Shown piece after piece: positions 1-12,118 of a DNA stretch of 64,000 nucleotides. The position numbers and the translations under genes were made by a program. The first letter of the stretch is position 1, and each line of letters opens with the position of its first letter. The DNA is from Amaranthus tricolor (Eukaryota > Streptophyta > Magnoliopsida > Caryophyllales > Amaranthaceae), in the NCBI RefSeq assembly GCF_026212465.1, contig NC_080061.1, positions 19,403,971 through 19,467,970 on the forward strand, given 5' to 3'. The notes beneath the pieces are model-generated. The model saw only the letters and a list, made by a program, of their open reading frames with translations. It searched no databases and was not told the DNA's origin.

Positions 1-239
1 GGGCTCCCCTAAACCAGGGTGGAGCAATCTTCCTCTTTTGTCTTTTCTTCTTTTTCTAACCCGCTTTCTCTTGCAGGCTTGCTTGATAGTACCTTTAGCA
101 TAGTCATCGTCGTCCTTCACTAAAACAATCTCCTTCTCTTTTGCAGAAACAACATCTTTCTTCATCTTTTCATCATCAACAAACACCACATCAACAAGCC
201 TAGTAACAAGAACAACACTCCCCTTAACTTCCTTCTCAA

Positions 240-665
240 TTATACTCATTACAAATTTAAGAGAACAAAGCTACTCGACCATCGACTGTTTGAAGGACTT
301 GGCAAAAGCAAACACAACCTTCTCTTGGGCTACCCGTTTGGTAATAGTCTCTAATTCACTGTTAATTAGGGCATCCAGGGTCTTCAAAGCATCTCTCTTA
401 AGGATAAGGGGAGTATAAAGATCCTCAATCATGTCAAGAACCACAAAATTGCATAGGACAACAATGTTTCACACTTGGATAGGTAGATCCTCAACTCCCC
501 ACATGGCAACTTAATGCTTTGGTCGACAAGTTGGACGGTTTTCTTTGATGGCTTAAGCTCAAAAGCGAGTTGTTTAGCAATGGACATCGACATGAGGCTA
601 ATAGAGGCTCCGAGATCAGCAAGTGCTCCCTTAGAATTGAGCTTCCCAAGGGTGACTGGGAGCAC
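240..665 (-). pseudogene. Athila-type aspartic protease remnant
   Basis: The minus strand encodes ALADLGASISLMSMSI starting near 620, matching the D-L-G-A-S active-site form of Athila protease. After a stop near 430 the next stretch keeps a degenerate PLIL...DAL motif (about 415-375) that follows the protease in this family. In a live element the protease would cut Gag-Pol. This copy is broken by stops. The remaining 1-240 holds Lys-rich low-complexity sequence that I cannot assign. Confidence 0.7.
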
Positions 666-867
666 AAAGGGTCCTTCAGCCTTTTCTTTCTTGGCCTATG
701 TGCCTTAGATGATGGCATTCACTTGCTCCAGCAAATTGACAACTTTGCTCTCGAGCTTGTTTTTGTTTCCCATGAGAGTCTTCAAGTACTTGGCATATTG
801 AAGCATTTGTTCCATCACCTCTAAGAATGGGATCTTGATCTCAACCTTCCTCATATGCTCAAGGAAT

Positions 868-2560
868 TTAAGGAACTTTTCTTGCAATTGTTTTTCCCAC
901 CGCTTTGTATGGAAAAGGTAGCGATAGGGCATGTAGGCTCTTAAGTATTTTTCTCTCTTGTATCTTCTTCCATCTTTCTTTTTCATCCAATGCTCTCTTC
1001 TCTTTTTCTTCTTCAACTTCACCTCTCTTCTCTTCCTCAACATCATCCTTCTTCTCACAGTGTTCTTCAAAAACTCCCTCTTCTTCTTCCTTCTCATGGT
1101 GACCCTCGTGCTCAACATTCACTTGAAGGTCATTACCCCTTGAAAAACATTCCCCAAAATCATCCTTTGTGGCCTTAACTAGAGCGGGGTTTGAAGTCCC
1201 CGATCTAAGAAAGATTGCCTTGCATGTATGATGGTTAGGGTTGGACTTTGGGGTGTTAGGTGATAAAGTTTGGGTGGATGTGTTGGTTTTAGGGTTGGAT
1301 GGAAATAGTGAGGGTGGAGGTAGATGGGCCAACAGAGCAAGTTGAGACTCAAACATCTTTTGTTGGGCTTGAAGTTGTTGCATTTGAGTAATCAAAATTT
1401 GATTGATTTGGGAGAGGGTTTGGTTTTGTTGAGCAAGAGAGCTCACTTGAGTGGAAAGGTAGTCATGGGTTGGAGTAGGGTTTAGTGGTGGTTGTACAGG
1501 AGGATATGCCAAGTTGGGGTTGGGTCGTGGCACTTGGAGGTATGGCCTATTCCCATTAGGCCTATGGAAGCTTCCACATGCTTAATTTCTATAGGGCACA
1601 TGGTTGTTGAAGTTGTAGCCTTGGTTGAAGCTTCCTTGACTAGGATTGAGATTGAAGGGAGGCTTAGAGGGTTGGTTGTTGTATGAACCTTGATGAGCAT
1701 ACCCTTGACCTTGGCGATCATGACCTATGGTCGCCACACATTCGGTATTACACCCATATCCATCATAATTCATGACCGAGGCCCCTTCTTGTTTGCACTC
1801 CCTATAATCCACGAATACCACAAGCTCAGAATTCGAACCACCACAATAGGATGCATTGTGATTAGTGCCCCCGCTGATTCTACATGAGAAGGATTTGTCT
1901 TCATTAGTAGCAGATACATTGGAACTATCTTGAGCCAACTTGAACTTAGATAACTTCTTATCCATGATTGCTTCGCTTTTTGCCCCGATAGAGTCCAAGT
2001 TGCTTGTATCAATCATTCCCCTAGGTGGTCCACTACTCCTCGCTCTACCCTGAGAGCTATTTTTGGCATCCTCTTCAATCTTGGCCTTTACTTGATTGCA
2101 TGGGACTTTGGAGAGTTTCCCACCAACCGCCGAATCTAGAAGTGATTTAGTGGAGTCATTGAGCCCATCATAGAAAAATATGTTTAGGTGATTCTCCCCG
2201 TATTCATGATGGGGGTAAGTTCTGATCATCCTCTTCTTGAGTAAATGATGTGATTTTCTTGAGCCAATCATGTGTTCAAACCGTAGGATAGAACCTTTAT
2301 AGAAACTCCGTCTTCAACTGAGCCAAGCAGTGATGGAGTAGGGATCTAATCACTTGTACCGATCCTTGGCGTCGTCAACTAGACACACATGAAAGAGGTG
2401 CATCTGCACATAGTCTGGAGTGTTGGGGAATGAAGGAATGAGCACACATGTATAGGAGAATGCCTTCAAGTGTTGGAGAGGACATTCATTCTTCAACCCA
2501 CAAAATGGGGTCTCCTTCACCATTCAGGTGAACTGGGGGTGAATCTGGAATGGAGCTGGG
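868..2560 (-). pseudogene. Athila-type gag remnant
   Basis: Broken reading frames on the minus strand carry a retrotransposon capsid-like stretch (2271 to about 2090) containing the family's FYDGLN and DSAVGGKL words. A degenerate zinc knuckle follows around 1890-1840 (Cys and His spacing partly kept). Then come a Gln- and Pro-rich linker (about 1533-1290) and an acidic Glu/Lys-rich stretch (about 1130-960). The reading frame shifts near 900, after a PFPYK word that normally leads into the protease domain; the downstream part is found in the next frame (about 930-705). The product would have been the structural Gag of the retrotransposon. It is not translatable as one protein. Confidence 0.7.
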
Positions 2561-2887
2561 GCTACAGGTAGCACAGCACCCCCTTAAAACTCTTGAGACC
2601 TAGGTGTCCTAAACTGACCAAATAGTGGATTTTCTACCATTGGTGGTGTAGGAGGATCGGGTATGGGTGGTTGTAACTGAAAAGGATATGGAGATCGTCT
2701 TCTGACCCTTTGAAATTCGGGATTGTAGGGAACGAGCTATAGCTGTGATCTGCGAGTGTTATAGTACATTCAAACAACACAAGAAAAACTAAGTGTAAGC
2801 ACTGACAAGCAAAATTATTAAGCAATAAACTAAAAGAAAGCGAAAATAAACTACATCAAGCACAGGATCTACGAACAAGGCCTTGTT

Positions 2888-2903
2888 CCCAGCAACGGCA
2901 CCA
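2888..2903 (-). other. Primer binding site, tRNA-Asp type
   Basis: The minus strand reads TGGTGCCGTTGCTGGG, close to the TGGCGCCGTTGCCGGG primer site typical of Athila/Tat elements. It starts 3 bp after the LTR end, which fixes the orientation of the element. Confidence 0.75.
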
Positions 2904-2906
2904 TTT

Positions 2907-4503
2907 TGATATCGGGTTTTTGAACGTCGTTTATACTAGACCTTAATCAAACAATATTTATAACACCCAAATATAACCAACCACAACTAGCTTAGCGTCG
3001 GGGATCAAACCACGTGGACAAGTCTAGTAGACAAAGGACTTGATGTAGGGAGGTTAAAAGAGTTAAAGAGTGTATGAACTAGACTATTAAAAGTAATGAC
3101 AAGACAAGAATAAAAGTTATGATAATCAATACAGGACTAACGGGGATGGAATGGATCCACCCTAGGTCGATTTATATGAACTCATGAAAATCTAGGTCAA
3201 GGGAAATCGTTCAACAATCCATCGAGACACTCTAGATGATAAGAGGAAGTTTGTGACATTATAAATCACACGAACAACCTATAATTGGCCTATGTCTCAT
3301 AAGGAGTAATAGGAAAAGATTCACATCGAATACCAATCAATCAATCATCAACAACCTCAAACCCTAACCTAACACATGAAGAACAAGACCAAACCTAAGG
3401 TTTCACCAAACCAAAACCCCTAAGAAAACTACTTACACATACTTGAAACAACTAAAGAAAAAGCAATAGACAAAAGTATTAATGAAGACATGAAGAACTT
3501 GAATGAAGATAGCAAGGAAACAAGAGAGAAAGCAATAAATGAAATTAACAACTACTCTACAAAGCAATGAATGAATCAAGAACGATAAAGGAAGCAACGA
3601 AATCAAACAACAATAAATGAAAGCATTAAATGACAACATGGAAAGGCATAAAAGCAATGAAGATGAATGAAACTTACCTAAACCAAAAGCTTGAAGGAAA
3701 AAACAAGCGGAATCCAAAATACAATGCTTTAAGATAAATGAAAGCAATAAAGAAAGCTTAAACTAAACTAGGGCATAAATGAAATGGAAAGCAATAAAGG
3801 GTTAATGTTCTAAGTTGAGATGGAGTCTCTCAAAGTAGGCATAAAGGTTACATTCAGGAATAGGGGGTAAATATAGCCTAGGAACAAAGGGGACAAAAGC
3901 CCTAAAATAGCCCACGAAATAAGACTTGCGAAGAAATTAAAACACGCAGATTCTGAGGTCCATTCAACCCAATGAACTGATCATTCGACTGAATGATAGT
4001 CCATTCGACCGAATGGAGTTGATTCACCGTTTCCAGAAGCATTTGAGAATGTTGCTGATTTTTGATGCTCATTCGCCCGAGCTAAAGAGCATTCAATCGC
4101 TTGCTTGTCAATTCGACTTTTCTAGTGACTTTAAGCCAATTTCTTTGGGTGCAAATCATCCATTCAACCGAATGGATGGTGGTTTCGATCGAATGAGCTT
4201 TGCTTCACCATTTTGCTGCTCCGTTCAAGTGTCTAATGGTCTCTAAACTTCACAAGGCTTTTGGGAATGACTTGGAGTGCTTGGGAAGTTTTAGATATGC
4301 ATGTCTAATCTTCAATAATAGTGTTTAAACCTGGAATTCACGCTACTTGATCTCAGAATCTCCGAAAACACCTGAAATCACCTTTATACGCCTGGAAGAC
4401 AAGAACAAGGTAAGATCATACGTAATATATATAAAACTAATATAAAAATGCGAGATTTAACACTATAATACTGCAGTAAATGTGCTCTAAAATGAGCACA
4501 TCA
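2907..4503 (-). repeat. 5' LTR of the Athila-type element
   Basis: On the minus strand the LTR starts TGATGTGCTC at 4503 and ends ATATCA at 2907, the expected TG...CA ends, for a length of about 1,597 bp. A primer site follows after 3 bp. No second LTR lies in the window, so the boundaries rest on the TG/CA ends and the primer site only. ORFs inside it are not genes. Confidence 0.75.
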
Positions 4504-4556
4504 TTGTGATATTATTATTGTATTATTTTGCTTGTACTCATATGTGGTAATGAAAA

Positions 4557-5385
4557 TGTAACACTCCTACAATTAGGTCCAATTTTAAAAAGATTTTTTA
4601 TGAAAAATACATAAACTAAAACCTAATTATGGAAACATTACCACCACATCTATTTCTGATAAGAAATAAATGTAAGGCTTAACGACTAAGAAATAACTTA
4701 ATAACTTTGAATCAACTAAAAGGTCTTATAATTTATGAACAGACCTATACGTAATCTATGCCTATATAAAACTTAAGCAACTGAAAGTAAAATTTAAACT
4801 GACACACGACTATAATAAAAGCTATGTTTCTAGGTGATCGTCATTCCACGATCCCCACGTGATCAATAACCTGCAAAAATAAGAATACAAGAAAAACAAC
4901 GGAAAAACTCCCAAAATCAGAAAATTGAGTAATTCCAACTCCATCCCATAAAACGGTTAATTTTAAAAAGATTGGTTTAAGAAAATAAATTATAGTCAAG
5001 TTGAAATAATTATAGAAAATAATATATAACTGAGTTAAAAATCATTTTGCCAAAACAATATAAAATCACTTAAACCAATTAATTTATTTGATATTTAATA
5101 ATGACAACACATATATCCAATTATTAATTTGAGGGAACGAGAACGCCAGTAGGCCGAGGCTTTACCTCTATACCTACTTCATCAAGAGGTCGTCACCCCA
5201 AATAATTCAAGGCCAACAGCTTAGTCTCAGGTAACCCTAGTGTGCACACCCTTTCTACTTGGATCACAAAAATAGAAGGAAGACCAAACATCGTATCAAG
5301 TAGCGGAAATAATAACCTATCGGCAGCTACACTAACCAAACAGGGCAACCTGTTCATCACCCTTATACTTTGATCACAACAAATA
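4557..5385. repeat. Retroelement-derived repeat, copy A
   Basis: It starts TGTAACACTC, a typical LTR end. Positions 4557-4815 resemble the reverse complement of about 61950-62166. Positions 4827-5385 match 60168-60734 directly on the same strand, including the words gccagtaggccgaggcttta and ctcaggtaaccctagtgtgc. No coding sequence was seen. It is probably LTR material of a family whose full length I cannot define here. Confidence 0.65.
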
Positions 5386-8040
5386 ATTCCATGAGCCAGC
5401 AGATTACTCTAGTTTTAGGAATAGAGTATCTATTCTATACTAGCCAGGTTTCTCCATTGAACTTTACTATCCAAATTCAAAATTCCCAAATAAACCTCTC
5501 TGATAGAGTAGTGATCCTGATCATGTAACATTTGAGAAATTAATAATTTAAGACGAGTGAGTTTAAGGGAATTATTAGTGCGAGAATAACCTTAAATACA
5601 CATGACATAAAACATTCTCAATTTAATTCCTATCCTCTTTTCCTCTTCTTTCAAATTGATAAAAAATATATACATATAAAAAAAATAAAATAAAACAAAA
5701 CTCTCCTTTCTTCTTCCTTACGCGTACCAACCCAAAAAGAAACAGAAATTCACCATCTTCTTCCTTAAGCCATTTGAATCAACTATGCCCTCACCATCAC
5801 TGCTTCAAGTAAGACCAAACCCACTCAATTTCCTCTTCTTTTCAACTTTCATTCTCTGGAATTAAGGATTGAAAAAACAGTTCCTCCTCCTAACATTCGA
5901 AATCAAAGCAATCGAATTTCTGTCATCTTCTACCTCAAGTTCTCACAAGATTCATGGCAAGCTCTCCCCTCATACCTCCATTTTCAGATAAGCTTAGGAA
6001 CTCCATGAATGTTCTTTTCTCCTTGATTGATTATTGGTGTAAACAAAAATTAAGGTTTGAATCTCTCAATCTCTATGTGTTATTTTACTCCATTATTCTC
6101 TTATTCTTTGATGTTCCTCTCAAGACTGAACCCTAGCCATCTTTGATTGTGTTTTTATAAGTAATATTATCATATTGTAGGATTTTTCCATTGTAAATTA
6201 GCAAAGCAGCAGCCAAATTTCTCCCTTCCCAAACCCCTGTTCTACCGAAATAGGGGAAAGCAATTGAAAAAATTTGGTATGTGCGTTTAAGCATCAAAAT
6301 CCAAGTCAAACATTAATTGTCGAAATCTGTTTTGTGGTATCTCTTTTGCTGCCATCAATTAGAAGGTGAATTCATCTTGATTCCCTTTTCTTTTTCCTTA
6401 GTACTTATGTTCTCATTCATATTAGGTTAAGCTTCTTTGGTATATATCCACTTGTATAATCTTATATTCATGTGTTATACCCTAAATGCTGTTGAATCTT
6501 GGAATTTATATCAGTTAATTAGATGATTCTTGTTGATTGAGATTAGTAGCTGGATATGTGATATTGAGTTGCTGATATACTGTTAGAAATTAGGAGTTTA
6601 TGGTAAATAATGATAATGGCAAATAATTGAGTAAATTAATGCTCTTAGATGAAATACAAGATACTTGTGAACTTGAGGATTGTAGAGAGAATACTTATTC
6701 TTGTGTTTATAATATGTAAAATTAGACAACCTAGGATATAATGGAAAGATAATGATTGTTGGAATGAATTCGTAGAATCTTGATGGTTTATATGTAGTGG
6801 TGAGGATTGGGAATTGAATGTTGTTATTGATAAATATGGGTCAAAGTGGTGATATGAACCTAATTGTGGAATTTTAATTGTAGTAAGAGCTAATTTTAAC
6901 AACTAAATTTGAGTAACTTAGTGATCTTGGATGTGTAAGTCTTTTCAAATATTTTGATGGACTAAAATGGTTATATTTGTTAGTTAGATGTATAAAGAAG
7001 ATAATGAGTATTGAGAATCCTCTAGGAGAATGTAAACAACCTTAGATTCTTTTAATTGCTTAGAATTGACCTCATGGCATGAGTTGTTGGAGTATGAAGA
7101 ATAAAGTCTTAGTTAAGGTGCCGTGGCTAGGAGGAGATGCAATGAGTTAAATAAACCTAGATTGTAATATCAAAAGCTTTGTTGTGATGTTATGTTTGTT
7201 ATGCTCCAGGAGATGACGTCATCGAGGAACCTTGCTAGTAATCGCGGAGAAACGGACTTAGCTCCTTGAAGCATCTTTGGTGAGTAGTAGCAGTCCCTTA
7301 AAAAAAAGGGTCTGGCCAGACCACAGTTTTTGAAAATTTTTTATTGAAGTTTATAAAATTTATATTGTTGAGATAAATTTGTTATGAATGATTATGCTGA
7401 TACTGTTATGGTCAATGGATTGGGCTTGCGAGCTATTCATTGACGGAGTGGTGGGACATTGTCTCCTATTCCCCTGTTTTGAGATGAATTTTCATTCAAA
7501 TATTGGCAAGCCTCACCCGAGAGTGACATAGCCTTAGAGCTATGGATGTTCCTCTCAACTAGACTCCTTATGCGCACATAGATCTAGAAAACTGATGTTG
7601 CTTTTAAATTTTTGTTTTGAATTACTGTTTTTTATTGTTTTGGATTGTTACTTCTCATACAGTTTAATCTGATCCCCTGTTGTTTCCATCTTTTAGTTGT
7701 TTATAGATCGGATCCCGTTGGGAATGATGGGTTAGCGGAGTTAATTTGAGTTCCAAGGATGTTATATTGAGCTGAGCACATGGGAATTTATAGTTTTGTA
7801 TTAGGGTTTTGATAAATGTATATTAGTCTTGGTTGTGTTGGTTATATTGGACTCGAAGTGAATTGTATGATTACCTTGTGTTTTAGTTAGATGTTTGGTT
7901 TGAGAATTAGCTGAGTTAGTTACGTTAAAGAGATGGTGACCCCTTTGCTCAAGTTTTAGAAGTGTGATTTAAGTTTCTTGGGAAATGAACCCCGTGATAA
8001 CCCTGTTTACTCAGTCAACGGTAATTTGTTACAGATTAAT
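5386..8040. other. Non-coding, probably LTR/retroelement-derived stretch
   Basis: No convincing ORF was found. There is a TATA-like stretch near 5665-5690 followed by a pyrimidine-rich leader-like region on the plus strand. GC-richer blocks near 7200-7330 and 7420-7560 look like retroelement leader sequence. No matching second copy or target duplication was found, so its nature stays open. It lies between copy A and the 3' side of the LINE. Confidence 0.35.
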
Positions 8041-8059
8041 CCAACACCATAATGAATCT

Positions 8060-10690
8060 CTAACAGAGCACAACTTTTTAATTACCCAGCTTGCTGTTGG
8101 TGGGGCATTGAAGATCCCCTAATTACCCCCTTTTTGTATACTCTCCATGAACCCAACGGTTCCACATAGAATCTTTCATGGAAGAGATATGCCATGCAAG
8201 TTTGCCAATAGCCACTTGATTCCACACCAGCAAGTTACAAAGACCTAGGCCCCCAACTTCTTTAGGTTTACACACATCCTCCCACTTGACCTTCCCTGTT
8301 TTATGAGAATCAGAGATGCCAAACCACAAAAAAGATCTACAAATAGAATTATAAGATGAATGACTCGTTTAGGAATGATAAGAATTTTGCACCAACAAGA
8401 AGAGATACCAATTAGCACCGAATTAATGAGTTGAACTCTGGCTGCATAAGATAAATTCTTTGAGTGCCAGCATTTAATTCTGCTTGTCATTCTATCAGCC
8501 AGATGTTCACAATCAGCAATTGATAACCTTTTAGAGGTGAGTGGGACTCCGAGGTATCTAGCTAAAAGGAAATAAACTATAAGTAAACTAAGTTAACTGA
8601 CCAATAGCCTCCTTAATCTCTGGGTGGACTCCTGCTGTGTAGACAGCAAACTTGTTAGAATTTGCTTGCAAGCCTGAGGTGTTAGAGAAGGTCTGAATAC
8701 GATTGCAAACAACCTTGACTGATGAGATATCTCCTTTACAAAAAATCATTAAATCATCCGCAAAACACAAATAAGACAATTTAATTCTTCTACATCTAGG
8801 GTGATAGCCATAGGAGTTCTCAAACATTCTTCAAACTCCGAGATAAGTATTCCATACTTATCACAAAAAGTAGGGGGGTAAAGGGTAACCTTGTCTCAGA
8901 CCACGTTTGGCTCTAAACGACTTAGACCGTGTGCCATTTATCATCAAAGCATAGCCTGTGGAGGTAATGCAAGTCATGAAAATTTTAATGAATTTATGGG
9001 GAAAGTTCATAGCAATTACGATTTCCTTCATGAAGCTCCAATCCATTGAATCATAAGCTTTGCATAGGTCAATTTTCATGAGGCAACTAGGAGCACAACG
9101 TTTCCTACCATACTGCTTAATCAAGTCTTAGCAAAGAAGGATATTATGCATGATATTTCTCCCAGCAACAAAAGCTCCCTATGCTTAGTCAATCAAATAT
9201 CCAAGAACAAGCTTTAACTTAGAACAAATTAGTTTAGAGATGCATTTATACATAACATTACAACAACAGATGGGGTAATAATCACCTGGGTAAGAGGGGC
9301 ATTTCACCTTGGGAATGAGAGTAACAGTAGTAATGTTCCAAGTTTGAAGCATTTTGCCAGTCTCAAAAAATTGATGGACAGTATGAACAACGTCTGTACC
9401 CACTATTAGCTAAGCAGATTTGTAGAATTTCCTATTGAACCCATCAAGACCAGGAGCTTTGTCATCGGGAATACTCCACATGGCATTATTGATCTCATCA
9501 TTTGAAAAGGATAAATTCAGCAATTCCCTTTGAGCATCAGCGAGAATAGAGCCATGATGAACAATATTCAGGTTAACTTTGCTTCTATTAGCATTCTCAT
9601 AGCAAAACAACTCGGAGTATAATTTATAGAACTCCTCCTCAATAAGAGAAGGGTTACTAACTTGAGCCCTATTAATATGAATAGAGTTGATTCTATTAAT
9701 TTTATTTCTTTGTTTCAAACTCTGATCAGACATCTGACACTCCTTTGTAGCTAAATAGACATTATCAAGATGATCGTGAAGCTAGGCTTGAATAGTGAAT
9801 AATTCTGATTCAGCTATAGCCAATGAGGTCTGAAGCTGATCTTTGCCATATAACTTGCGCAATTTCCCCTTGAGTACGTTCAACTTTTGAGAGGTTTGAA
9901 AACTTTTGACACCATCAATCTGGATGTCCCAAACTTCCTTAACTGTCTTAAGGAAAACTTCCTTTAAAGTCCAGAAATTATAGAACCGGAAAGGACGAAA
10001 ACCTATTGTATGCTGACTAAAACGGACCACCATTGGTGAATGATCAAAGTTCCCCCCGGGTAAGAAAGAAATAGAAGCTGAAGGAAATACCTCCTCTCAA
10101 AGGTTAATTCCTAATACCCTATCAATCTTGCTCATAACCCTTTTATCGCCAACTTGCTTGTTAGTCCAAGTGAAAAAACGACCATTATAATGCAAGTCAT
10201 GAACCCCATAGTCCATCAAATAATCTCTCAATGGATGGATCTCATGAAGCCTAACTGGTTGCCCTCTACGCTCATCGAAGTTAGCTGTACAATTGAAGTC
10301 CCCCATAATAATCCATGCTAAGGAGATATTTTAACTTAAACCATGAAGATCATGAAAGAGTTGCATTCTTGCATTTTTCTCAAAAACACATATACAAAGG
10401 TATAGAAAAAACTAGGGTTATTTTTAGGAGTCACTGAAATATGAATTAATTGGCTGCTATAGGTTACAATATATACTTGTAACTCATCACTTTTTCACCC
10501 CACAATAATACGACCACCATTATGCCAACACTAATTAGGACACATTCTAAGGTAAAAAGCTCCTAAGCCCTTTCTCTTTACCTTCGTTTCAAGGAGACAA
10601 AATAAGGAAATGTTGTTTAAGGACAGAAAACAAGCCACCTCAATCTATTTATTAACCTTATTTAGACCCCTAACATTCCACGAGCATATG
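8060..10690 (-). pseudogene. LINE ORF2 remnant: endonuclease and reverse transcriptase
   Basis: Minus-strand fragments in family order are: WNVRGLNK near 10690, the start of the apurinic endonuclease; MGDFNC near 10306 with the downstream SKIDR word; the linker word DDKAPGLDGF near 9460; TLIPKV near 9320, opening reverse transcriptase; KIDLCKAYDS near 9080; RGLRQGYPL near 8890; the catalytic FADDLM box at about 8760; and C-terminal GGLGLCNL near 8240. The protein would nick target DNA and copy the LINE RNA. At least seven breaks (stops or frame changes) separate these pieces, so it is a pseudogene. Confidence 0.85.
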
Positions 10691-11049
10691 TTATTCATTG
10701 ATCTGGTATAGGGTTAGCCCCCAGCGCTTCATAAGTACCCAAATCACCATTCAAGACAACCTTATGTTGATCCACAACCTCATGTTCAACAATGTGCTCT
10801 TAAGCTAATGCACTGAATCCATTGGAAGTATGAAATTCCAGAATATGTGGGTGAATCTCCTTGGAGTGTTGATCCAATTCTAGTGTGGACATACCTTCTA
10901 CAAGGGGATCTGGTACATTATGAGTAGTCTTTCCAACACCTCCTTTGAAACCCTTCTTGACCATTCTAAAACCATCATCATCAAGCTCTAAATGTGAATT
11001 GGGAACTTTTGGTTATCCTATGTGATAGTCTGTGGGATTGTGCCCAAAC

Positions 11050-11054
11050 TGTTT
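11050..11054. repeat. Target site duplication, left arm
   Basis: It reads TGTTT, identical to 17245-17249 on the other side of the element. Five bases is the usual Gypsy duplication size. Confidence 0.9.
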
Positions 11055-11880
11055 TGCACCAAGTTTAGGGATTGTAGATAATCTTGAAATTGCACACAAT
11101 CAATTCCTCAATGTGCAGAAACGTTTGATTGTGTGATCACTCCTTCAATCAGTCCAAAGCAGGATCAAGAATTGAGTTCTTGGAATTCAAGCCTTGATTG
11201 TAAGGCTTAGACAATAGCTTCATTCACCAAAGTTTCGGCCCTGAACAACCTCACAAGGTTCACCTCCTTTCTTGGTGTGGATAATCTTGCAATTGCTTCA
11301 CTCACAATTTCAAGACACACGAAGGTGCTTCAGTCACACCCTCACAAAATAGAAACTGCTTTGAAGGAAAACAAAAAATGTTGTGATATTGATTTTAATC
11401 TGAAACCTGAATGTCTAAGACAACTATGAGGATCCCTTTATATAGGCCTCAAATACACATAACGGCTACTTCTAACCTTAACTAACATCCTAAGCTTTAT
11501 TAAAAGACCACGTGCTAAAACATATGCACATTTTAAAACAAGAACAAAAATTGAAATAGGCTTCATTGATTAATGAGTCTACCACTTGCCCTTCTAAGGG
11601 GTTTTTAACGATCTATGTGGACTATCAATGTGGTCCTGAAACCTTGACTACTTGGTCCATGTATGTTGATGACCTCCTTTGGCTTTTCAGGGTCCATGTT
11701 ACATAGAACCTGGCTTAAGGTGTCTAGCAAGGTCTGCTGACAAACAGGCTTTTCTGTTTTCGAACTTCTGTCTCTAGGTCAGTCCTGCAGGTCTTGCCTT
11801 GGCTTTCTTGGTTTGACTTGGCTCCCTCTTGGTCTTGGTCTTGGGGTGTAGTTAAACTTGAACTATGCACATTTGGTTCA
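11055..11880 (-). repeat. 3' LTR of the Gypsy element
   Basis: On the minus strand it begins TGAACCAAAT and ends TTGGTGCA. It is the same length (826 bp) as the partner LTR at 16419-17244. A TATA box (TATATAAA, minus strand) lies at 11438-11445. The gag-pol reading frame enters this LTR from the right and stops at 11724. Confidence 0.92.
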
Positions 11881-12118
11881 ACTCCTCCTTCTTTAGGGAG
11901 AATTGACCTCAATTCTATGTTTCCTTCATAAAGTACTAGATCACCTATGTTGAAGGTATTGGAGATGTTGTATTCTTCTGGTAGGTTCACCTTATAAGCA
12001 TTCTCCCCACGTTTCTTTGTGATTTGGAAGGAACCTATTGCTCTAGGCATTAGTTTGTTCTTCCTCAACTTCGAAAACCTTGCTTTCCTCAACTAGAGCC
12101 AAACAAAATCTCCAACCT
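11724..12118 (-). pseudogene. Gypsy integrase C-terminus extending into the 3' LTR
   Basis: The minus-strand ORF 12092-11724 (122 residues) starts with a basic stretch (MRKARFSKLRKNKLMPRAIG) and continues with the GSFQI and NIGDLVLYEG words usual for the end of chromovirus integrase. The frame then runs through the polypurine tract and about 52 codons into the 3' LTR before a stop. An end inside the LTR is a known trait of CRM-type chromoviruses; no canonical chromodomain was recognised. Confidence 0.75.
11881..11894 (-). other. Polypurine tract of the Gypsy element
   Basis: The minus strand reads AAAGAAGGAGGAGT directly before the 3' LTR. The tract lies inside the open reading frame and encodes part of the residues KEGGV. 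Confidence 0.85.

Larger units (their letters stand above)
1..4503 (-). mobile_element. Athila-type Gypsy LTR retrotransposon, 5' part, decayed
   Basis: Read on the minus strand, the order is 5' LTR (4503 to 2907), primer site (2903 to 2888), gag (about 2560 to 870) and aspartic protease (about 665 to 240). The element leaves the window before reverse transcriptase. The gag and protease are split by stops and frameshifts, so this copy is dead. Assignment to the Athila group rests on the ~1.6-kb LTR, the tRNA-Asp-like primer site and the gag/protease motifs. The flank just right of the LTR (4504-4508, ttgtg) would be one arm of the target duplication; the other arm lies outside the window. Confidence 0.8.

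Noticed and set aside
959..1178. Overlapping plus-strand Ser/Leu/Phe-rich ORFs at about 905-1178
   Set aside because: They are the antisense of the acidic Glu/Lys-rich gag region on the minus strand.
3433..3747. 104-residue hydrophobic minus-strand ORF
   Set aside because: Lies wholly inside the Athila-type LTR, has no family features; chance ORF.
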